A stretch of DNA of 42,465 nucleotides from an uncultured Methylococcaceae bacterium. Its GTDB lineage: Bacteria; Pseudomonadota; Gammaproteobacteria; Methylococcales; Methylomonadaceae. The DNA is taken from contig CAIPPE010000330.1 of NCBI GenBank assembly GCA_903866825.1, positions 1 to 42,465 of the forward strand. Direction: 5' to 3'. How positions within the stretch are numbered: the first letter of the stretch is position 1; every line of letters starts with the position of its first letter. The position numbers and the translations under genes are program-made. This document shows, piece after piece, positions 36,514-42,465 of this stretch. The notes beneath the pieces are model-generated. The model was not told where the DNA came from, searched no databases, and worked only from the letters and a program-made list of their open reading frames with translations.

Positions 36514-38255
36514 GTATTGAACAGTTAATCACTGAGCATCTGGATATTTGGACAGCGGCAGATACTGAGAAGAAATCAGGGCGAGGCAGAAGTTCTGGGA
36601 GTACTGGTAATGTTTATGGGATTAAGAAACTGCGTGAGTTAATCTTGGAATTGGCTGTGCGGGGTAAGTTGGTGCCGCAAGATTCGAGTGATGAACCCGC
36701 TAGTGAGCTGTTGAAGAGGATAGCGGCTGAGAAGGCTAAGTTGGTTACTGAGGGTAAGATTAAGAAGAGTAAGCCGCTGGCAGAGATAACGGATGATGAA
36801 AAGCCGTTTGAATTGCCGGCTGGTTGGGAATGGGCAAAATTAGGCGAAATTACAAACTTTGGTATAACAGAAAAACTTAGTTTTATTTCTGATGAAACAT
36901 GGGTTCTTGACCTTGAAGATATTGAGAAAGACACGTCAAGACTACTGAATAAACATAGATTTTGTGACCGACGTTCATTAAGTGACAAAAATAGTTTCCA
37001 AGAAGGGGATGTACTTTATGGGAAACTCCGACCTTATCTAAATAAAGTTATTGTTGCTGATGAATCAGGTGTCTGTACAACAGAGATATTACCCATTCGA
37101 TGTTTTGGTTCATTTAGCAGTCATTATTTTAAATACGCGCTTAAAAGTCCAAACTTTATAAACTATGTAAATGCAAGAAGTTATGGCATGAAAATGCCTC
37201 GTCTCGGAACTGAAGATGGTAGAAAAGCAAACTTTCCATTACCACCACTCGCAGAACAACACCGAATCGTCGCCAAAGTCGATGAACTCATGGCACTCTG
37301 CGACCAATTAGAAAGCCAACATAACAACGCCGCCGAAACCCACGAAAAACTCGTTACGCACCTGCTCGGCACACTCACACAATCACAAAATGCCGAAGAC
37401 TTTAACACCCACTGGCAACGCATCTCTGAGCATTTCGATACCCTGTTTACAACAGAAGCCAGTATAGATGCACTAAAACAAACCCTGCTACAACTCGCCG
37501 TCATGGGTAAATTGGTTCCTCAAGATCCCAATGATGAACCTGCTAGTGAATTGCTTAAACGGATTCAGGCAGAAAAAGCCCAGTTGATCGCAGATGGTAA
37601 GATTAAGAAAGATAAACCGCTTGCGGAGATAAGTGATGAAGAGAAGCCGTTTGTATTGCCTGTGGGGTGGGAGTGGACAAGAGGTAATGACGTAGCAATA
37701 TTTGTTGACCCTCAACCCAGCCACAGAACGCCTCCGGAAGTTGAAAACGGTGTGCCTTATGTAGGGTATTCGGATATTTCATTTACGCATGGCATATTGC
37801 TTGATAATGCAAGAAAAGTTAGTCAAACAGTATTTGAAGAACACAAGGCACGGTATCAACTTAAAGTTGGTGACTTTGTTTTTGGTAAAATTGGGACAAT
37901 AGGAAAACCATTCTTTTTGAAAAAACCATTCAATTACTGCCTTTCTGCAAATTTAATACTTATACAACCAGAAGATCAATATATTGACCCTCATTTTTTA
38001 TCGACATTTATTGATAGTCCAAGCTTCCTTGAAATACTTGATAGGGATAAAACCAATAGCACTCATGCGGTATTTGGAATCAAAAAATCAAGAGATATTT
38101 TGATTCCATTGCCTCCGCGTGGCGAACAAAACCGTATAGTCTCAAAAGTCGATGAACTAATGGCAATCTGCGACCAAGTAAAAGCACGTATCACTTCAAT
38201 TAATCAGTTACAGCAGAAATTAGCAGATGTTGTAATTTGGCAGGCAACATCATGA
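36510..38255 (+). CDS. hsdS: Type I restriction-modification specificity subunit HsdS
   Basis: A 581-residue protein with two target recognition domains. Each half has a proximal conserved block (residues 48-108 and 329-389), a variable TRD (about 109-242 and 390-532) and a distal block with EQxRIVxKVDELMAxCDQ (243-268 and 533-558). The start is GTG, with GGAG 8 nt upstream. The TRDs are more AT-rich than the conserved blocks, typical of recombining specificity domains. Recognition sequence cannot be read from this. The long central helix contains THEKLVTHLLGTL. The gene is intact and closes the hsdRMS set. Confidence 0.95.
   Translation: MSIEQLITEHLDIWTAADTEKKSGRGRSSGSTGNVYGIKKLRELILELAVRGKLVPQDSSDEPASELLKRIAAEKAKLVTEGKIKKSKPLAEITDDEKPFELPAGWEWAKLGEITNFGITEKLSFISDETWVLDLEDIEKDTSRLLNKHRFCDRRSLSDKNSFQEGDVLYGKLRPYLNKVIVADESGVCTTEILPIRCFGSFSSHYFKYALKSPNFINYVNARSYGMKMPRLGTEDGRKANFPLPPLAEQHRIVAKVDELMALCDQLESQHNNAAETHEKLVTHLLGTLTQSQNAEDFNTHWQRISEHFDTLFTTEASIDALKQTLLQLAVMGKLVPQDPNDEPASELLKRIQAEKAQLIADGKIKKDKPLAEISDEEKPFVLPVGWEWTRGNDVAIFVDPQPSHRTPPEVENGVPYVGYSDISFTHGILLDNARKVSQTVFEEHKARYQLKVGDFVFGKIGTIGKPFFLKKPFNYCLSANLILIQPEDQYIDPHFLSTFIDSPSFLEILDRDKTNSTHAVFGIKKSRDILIPLPPRGEQNRIVSKVDELMAICDQVKARITSINQLQQKLADVVIWQATS
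36651..36833 (+). repeat. HsdS proximal conserved repeat, copy 1
   Basis: Encodes residues 48-108 of HsdS. About 48 of 61 residues are identical to copy 2 (37494-37676), with the shared core GKLVPQD..DEPASELLKRI and GWEW. Such repeats let TRDs be exchanged by homologous recombination. Confidence 0.85.
37494..37676 (+). repeat. HsdS proximal conserved repeat, copy 2
   Basis: Encodes residues 329-389 of HsdS, paired with copy 1 at 36651-36833. The DNA shares many codons but is clearly diverged, so the duplication is not recent. Confidence 0.85.
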
Positions 38256-38417
38256 CGAATATGTTGATTGCCAGTTTAATCTGCAATATGGGGGGGCATT
38301 GTTTTACGTGATATGAAAATTAGCTTTTTAAAATACTCTAAAGTGTATTAATGCGTCAAGGTGCTATAAATATGATAATTTACAATAATTGTTTCCTTAA
38401 AAAACATTGCACCATTT

Positions 38418-41400
38418 ATGAATCTTACAAATGAAACTATGCTAAAAATAAGTGATCTTTCTGATTATCCTGCCATTAAAAAACTGGCTGCAGCTCTTCA
38501 TCAGTTTAATGGCAACCAACATGGTACGGCTATCATGATTGGAGCAGGTTTTAGTCGCAATGCAGCCCGCCACGTTAGTGGTGAAAAAAAGATGCCGCTT
38601 TGGTATGAGTTCAGTAAAAAGCTAATGGCAGAACTTAATCCCCACGACAGAGATTTAAGTTTTTCTGACCCTTTGCGACTTGCAGAAGAGTACCGAGCAT
38701 ATTTTGGGCAAGCCGCATTGAATGACCGAATTCGTTCCGAAATTGATAATGATGCTTGGAAACCTGGCGAACTTTACAAAACACTGTTGAAATTACCCTG
38801 GTCGGAAGTAATGACTACTAATTGGGACACATTGTTGGAACGTGCAGCCGAGGATATTGATGGCCCATATTATACTTCTATCACCAAGCCCTCTGATTTC
38901 ACGTGGGCACCATCACCACGTATCGTTAAGCTCCACGGTACCATAGGTACTTCGGATACATTCATCGCGGCTCAGGAAGATTACCGTACTTATCCAGAAA
39001 AATTCGCCCCGTTTGTTAATTTTGCACGACAAGTATTCATTGAAAATGAGCTGTGTTTACTGGGGTTTTCTGGGGATGACCCAAATTTTTTGCATTGGGC
39101 AGGTTGGGTGCGTGATCACTTAGCTGGACATGCACGAAAAATATATCTAGTTGGCGCATTAAATCTGACAGCTGCGAGACGGAGGCACTTAGAGTCTATT
39201 AATATAGCCCCAATTGATTTGTGGGATGCAGTAAAAGATATTAATGACAGTGACCTTAAGCACCATAAGGCGACTGAATTGTTTTTAACAGCGTTGATGG
39301 AAGAGGGTGAAGCCAAAGTAAAGCCATACGAATGGAAACCCAACAATTTACACTGTAACCCCGATACGCAAGAAGACCACGCTCGTAAGTACAAAGAACC
39401 TGAATACGCGGCTACATTGTTAAAGGGGCAATTGGAAGCATTGCAAAAAGATCGAGAGTCATATCCAGGTTGGTTGGTATGTCCATCCGAACTAAGATCG
39501 CAAGTGCAGTCTCAACTGTCTAATCCATTCCCCAATGCCGACAACATTAGCTTACTTGCTCCCGATGTCCGGGCAAAACTACTTTATGAAATCGCGTGGC
39601 GGCACAGCATCACATTTGAATACATAGCTCCTTGGCTTTCAGACCTACTTTTCCAAGTTGCAAATCCAGATGAACCACTAGCAATTAGCAAACACCAGCA
39701 AATGGAAATAGCATTGATTTTGCTAAAAAATAGTCGTTGGTTGGAAACTAATAACGATGAAGGTAAACAAATAAATCAAGAATATATTACATCGCTGATC
39801 ACTATACTAGAAAAACATGCGCTGTATTTACCAGACTGTTGTGCTGAATTATCTTATCATCAAGCCCTAGTTGCACGAGATGAACTGGATTATATAAGCA
39901 TGGAAGTATTGATTGAAAAAATAGTGGGTGAAGACCCAGTTTGGAAATTAAGGCAAGCAGCATTATTGATGGAATTGGGACGATTTGAAGAAGGAGCTCA
40001 ATTGATAGCTAAGTCTTACGGAGAACTAAGGGCAAACTATAGACGTGATCGTCATTCCATTTCTATCTTATCTCGTTTGTTATGGGCGCACTGGCTGTTG
40101 GAAGCAATTCATAGAAGTAACTTTAATCAAGTATCTGATGAGCTTCCCTCGTTCGCTGAAATTATGTATCGAAAATGGAAATGCGACCCTTGGACTTGGT
40201 TCGAAAACATTCAAGAGAAAGTTAGAAAGCAGCAAGAAGATTATCTTAAAAATAAAAACCCAATAGAACCTTCGTTTGACCAAGGCCACTATCGGAATAA
40301 CTCAAATCAGAACTCATTCAACAATGAAATCTTCGAGTTTTTCCTATTAGATGGAATAACCAGAAGCGTAGGTATTCCCTTACGCTTAGGTAATGCCTTT
40401 CTGAATGTCAATCTACTTGCGGGTGCTGCCGAAAAACTGGTGATATCTGGTGGCATTGGTATTGAGATGTGGGATTACACTTTGGCTATTCGAGCCGCCA
40501 GTGACGAAAGTTCATCATCTATAAAAAATGTTTTTACGCGTATGGGTGTGGCGTGTTCATCAAAAGGGGTAGTAGATATACTGGTTAATCGTATCCTAAT
40601 AGCTATTGATTACAGGTGTAAACAACGAAGCAAAGGGGACAAAGAACAACAATCACATGCACTATCAGCCCTTCGTGTGTTAATAGAAGTTTTGGCGCGT
40701 TTGGTTGTCCGCGTTTCACCTGAAAAAGCCAAAGAGATATTCCGGTTGGCAAAATTGATGCAACAGCGTGATTTTCAACATCCTTGGTTGTTTGATGTTT
40801 TTAAGCATCTACTGACCCGTTCGCTAGAAAGCATTCCAAAATCAGAACAAGGAGATTTACTGGCAGAGGCGTTAGCGTTCCCTTTGCAAAGTGAGATGAT
40901 GAGCACCGATTTTCCTAACTGCCCCAATCCCGTTATTAATCATGCTAATGCTCGGGAAACATATCCTGGTATCGAAACGCGTATTAGTGAACTTATAGAG
41001 GCTGTCAAAGCAATGGGATCGGCTTCAAGTACTGCCGCTCTATTACGGCTTTTACCTTTGGTTAAAAAAGAAGGCTTTCTTACACAAGCCGAACATGAGA
41101 AATTAGCAAGTAATCTATGGGGTAATCCACCTTTATACAAAGTTTTGCCAAATACAGGTCTTAATCCTCATGGTTTACTTCTGTTGCCTGCGCCAGATGC
41201 AGAACAAGTCAAGGCACTAGTACGTTGTCATTTATATGAGCATAAACAAGAAGTTTTGGCGGACACCCAGAGGGCTATCATGATTTGTGCAGGCATAGCG
41301 AATGCAGCAGCTAATGAGATGGTGCGTATGTTTCCAACACCAGAACAGGCTTTGGCATTGTTTGATAGCATGGTGGCCTGGCGACTACCAATAGAAAAGG

Positions 41401-42086
41401 ATGATTTTTTGGGTGCTGCCAATATCATTCGAAAACAATTAATAGAGAGTATCAGTAATGCACTTTCCTATGCAATTGTGCCTGCATTATCTAATGAAGC
41501 GAAAACTGTTGAACGATTTGAACAATTAAACACATTTTATAAAGAAGTCGAAGGGGCGTTCGTCGTAATACCCGCCTTCGTTTATTTTGCACCAATTAAT
41601 GAAAACATTGCTGTCACTGTTGAAAAAACTATCCGAAAATCCTTACAAGGCTGTGACGCACGTGAAGTAATTTACGCAGCGATTGCTTTGCAAAAATGGA
41701 TGGAACATTCAGAGCCTGCAAACTCGATACAACTCAGCCGTCTGATTTCGAGGCTAATAGTCATTATTGAATCAGGCCGCACAGTGGGATTACAACAACT
41801 AATTTTGATTGCAGGTGAGCTATTCAAAAAACAATTACTATCTGAAGAGCAAGTAGCAACATTGATAGAAGCCATAGCGAACGCCTTTAAAGCAGCAGAA
41901 TACACCAATATCGGGCCTAACAGCCAGGAAGCCATTAATGCATCCAGCATTCGAGAAGCGTGTGCCAAAGTGGCTAATACACTTATCGGTGAATATCCAA
42001 ACGACCTTGCCTTACAAGATTTGCTTAAGGAATCTAAAATGGATGCTCTTCCAGAGGTGCGTTTTGCGACTCTCCCCCCCCCTTAA
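38418..42086 (+). CDS. SIR2-domain protein, candidate defence-associated sirtuin (DSR-like NADase)
   Basis: A 1222-residue protein. Residues 30-290 are a SIR2_2-type Rossmann domain: GAGFSRNAA at 42-50, Asn135 in MTTNWDTLLE, His173 in VKLHGTIG and LLGFSGDDPNF at 214-224. The Asn and His are those needed for NAD cleavage in SIR2 defence proteins. The remaining 900 residues are almost all helical: TPR-like in the middle (for example ALLMELGRFEEGAQLIAKSY) and HEAT-like towards the end. I found no Walker A motif, membrane segment or second catalytic domain, so this is closer to DSR1/DSR2 than to SIR2-STAND (Avs-type) proteins. It lies 162 nt after hsdS. The ATG lacks a Shine-Dalgarno site; an alternative ATG is at 38439. 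A C9 tract precedes the stop codon. Confidence 0.85.
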   Translation: MNLTNETMLKISDLSDYPAIKKLAAALHQFNGNQHGTAIMIGAGFSRNAARHVSGEKKMPLWYEFSKKLMAELNPHDRDLSFSDPLRLAEEYRAYFGQAALNDRIRSEIDNDAWKPGELYKTLLKLPWSEVMTTNWDTLLERAAEDIDGPYYTSITKPSDFTWAPSPRIVKLHGTIGTSDTFIAAQEDYRTYPEKFAPFVNFARQVFIENELCLLGFSGDDPNFLHWAGWVRDHLAGHARKIYLVGALNLTAARRRHLESINIAPIDLWDAVKDINDSDLKHHKATELFLTALMEEGEAKVKPYEWKPNNLHCNPDTQEDHARKYKEPEYAATLLKGQLEALQKDRESYPGWLVCPSELRSQVQSQLSNPFPNADNISLLAPDVRAKLLYEIAWRHSITFEYIAPWLSDLLFQVANPDEPLAISKHQQMEIALILLKNSRWLETNNDEGKQINQEYITSLITILEKHALYLPDCCAELSYHQALVARDELDYISMEVLIEKIVGEDPVWKLRQAALLMELGRFEEGAQLIAKSYGELRANYRRDRHSISILSRLLWAHWLLEAIHRSNFNQVSDELPSFAEIMYRKWKCDPWTWFENIQEKVRKQQEDYLKNKNPIEPSFDQGHYRNNSNQNSFNNEIFEFFLLDGITRSVGIPLRLGNAFLNVNLLAGAAEKLVISGGIGIEMWDYTLAIRAASDESSSSIKNVFTRMGVACSSKGVVDILVNRILIAIDYRCKQRSKGDKEQQSHALSALRVLIEVLARLVVRVSPEKAKEIFRLAKLMQQRDFQHPWLFDVFKHLLTRSLESIPKSEQGDLLAEALAFPLQSEMMSTDFPNCPNPVINHANARETYPGIETRISELIEAVKAMGSASSTAALLRLLPLVKKEGFLTQAEHEKLASNLWGNPPLYKVLPNTGLNPHGLLLLPAPDAEQVKALVRCHLYEHKQEVLADTQRAIMICAGIANAAANEMVRMFPTPEQALALFDSMVAWRLPIEKDDFLGAANIIRKQLIESISNALSYAIVPALSNEAKTVERFEQLNTFYKEVEGAFVVIPAFVYFAPINENIAVTVEKTIRKSLQGCDAREVIYAAIALQKWMEHSEPANSIQLSRLISRLIVIIESGRTVGLQQLILIAGELFKKQLLSEEQVATLIEAIANAFKAAEYTNIGPNSQEAINASSIREACAKVANTLIGEYPNDLALQDLLKESKMDALPEVRFATLPPP

Positions 42087-42303
42087 TTAATTATGAGTAG
42101 ATAACATTGAATCAGTCCAGTGTTTCTGGAAATAAACTATACATCGAACTAGAATGCATGGATTTGATTAAGTAATTAAGTGAGTTCAGATGGATAGTAA
42201 CACCACTCGCATTCCTGAGCACATTATTATTTCATTGCTACTCAAGCAAGTACCCTCTACAATCAAGCCATTAAATCCATTGCTGATTAATTAATACCCC
42301 CTC

Positions 42304-42465
42304 ATGCGTCATGCCATTGACCCCAAAATTGATTGCGTCTTTAAGGCTTTATTAGGCTCAGAAGAGAATCGCAACCTTTTGATTCATTTTCTTAATGCCT
42401 TTTTAGCGCAGGATTTAGCAGAACCTTTAGTGTGGGTTGATATTCTTAACCCTTATAATGACAAA
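42304..42465 (+). CDS. Rpn family (PDDEXK_2) nuclease/putative transposase, 3' end outside the window
   Basis: Only the first 54 codons are visible. They read MRHAIDPKIDCVFKALLGSE, then NRNLLIHFLNAFL and VDILNPYN, matching the start of the PDDEXK_2 family and resembling the gene at 619 (VFGSEGSKDLLISFLN). The frame is open to the window end. It lies about 220 nt past the SIR2 gene and marks the right side of the defence region. Confidence 0.8.
   Translation, partial: MRHAIDPKIDCVFKALLGSEENRNLLIHFLNAFLAQDLAEPLVWVDILNPYNDK

Noticed and set aside
38256-38417. Possible small gene or toxin-antitoxin element between hsdS and the SIR2 gene
   Set aside because: No frame longer than a few codons with a ribosome site. 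It looks like an AT-rich promoter region with a G7 run.
42087-42303. Possible attachment site or gene between the SIR2 gene and the Rpn-type gene
   Set aside because: No tRNA, integrase or repeat could be found in this stretch, and I see no gene in it. TTAATTAAT occurs twice, but this is too short and AT-rich to mean anything.
1-42465. CRISPR arrays, tRNA or rRNA genes, integrases, classical insertion sequences
   Set aside because: No evenly spaced repeats, tRNA-like folds or recombinase genes other than the Rpn-type genes were seen on either strand.

Overview
The window is a moderately AT-rich bacterial chromosome segment, most likely from a gammaproteobacterial methanotroph (Methylococcales). 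Two things point there. First, the housekeeping gene order is gammaproteobacterial (SRP RNA-dnaX-ybaB-recR, rpoZ-spoT, lpxC, srmB, zapE). Second, a tight cluster for tetrahydromethanopterin/methylofuran-type C1 cofactors is present (flavoprotein, DUF6513 dihydropteroate-synthase-like protein, DUF447 protein, MfnB). Genus cannot be assigned from the sequence alone.

Layout. 1-1.5 kb: a decayed YhgA-like Rpn nuclease gene head-to-head with an intact gene of the related PDDEXK_2 family. 1.5-9 kb: a DctA-type dicarboxylate transporter behind a small secreted protein, a FemAB-like acyltransferase, a 56-residue rubredoxin, an ornithine-lipid operon (olsB-olsA) with phased repeats in its promoter region, a DUF2490 outer-membrane protein, a glutathione peroxidase and a HAD hydrolase. 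9-27 kb: core genes lpxC, zapE, a peroxiredoxin/thioredoxin-like protein, pgk, rpoZ-spoT, SRP RNA, dnaX-ybaB-recR-HIT, then on the minus strand glgP-trmL-yheT, then an esterase, a small membrane protein, a rhomboid protease, srmB and a 47-residue membrane protein. 27.2-31.8 kb: a minus-strand operon of four C1-cofactor genes joined by 4-nt overlaps and followed by ispG. 31.8-42.1 kb: folP, overlapped by 8 nt by the start of a type I restriction-modification set (hsdR-hsdM-hsdS), then a 1222-residue SIR2-domain protein resembling defence-associated sirtuins. The right edge cuts into another Rpn-type gene.

How the genes may work together. The cofactor operon lies divergent to folP, so true dihydropteroate synthase and the methanopterin-side DHPS-like protein are controlled from one short intergenic region. 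The restriction genes have no visible promoter of their own and appear joined to folP, with the SIR2 gene downstream on the same strand. This is a compact defence island bounded on its right by an Rpn-type gene. The best candidate for a poorly described system is the hsdRMS + SIR2 module. The second most interesting is the possible phosphate-responsive control of ornithine-lipid synthesis. I found no CRISPR array, tRNA gene, integrase or classical insertion sequence.
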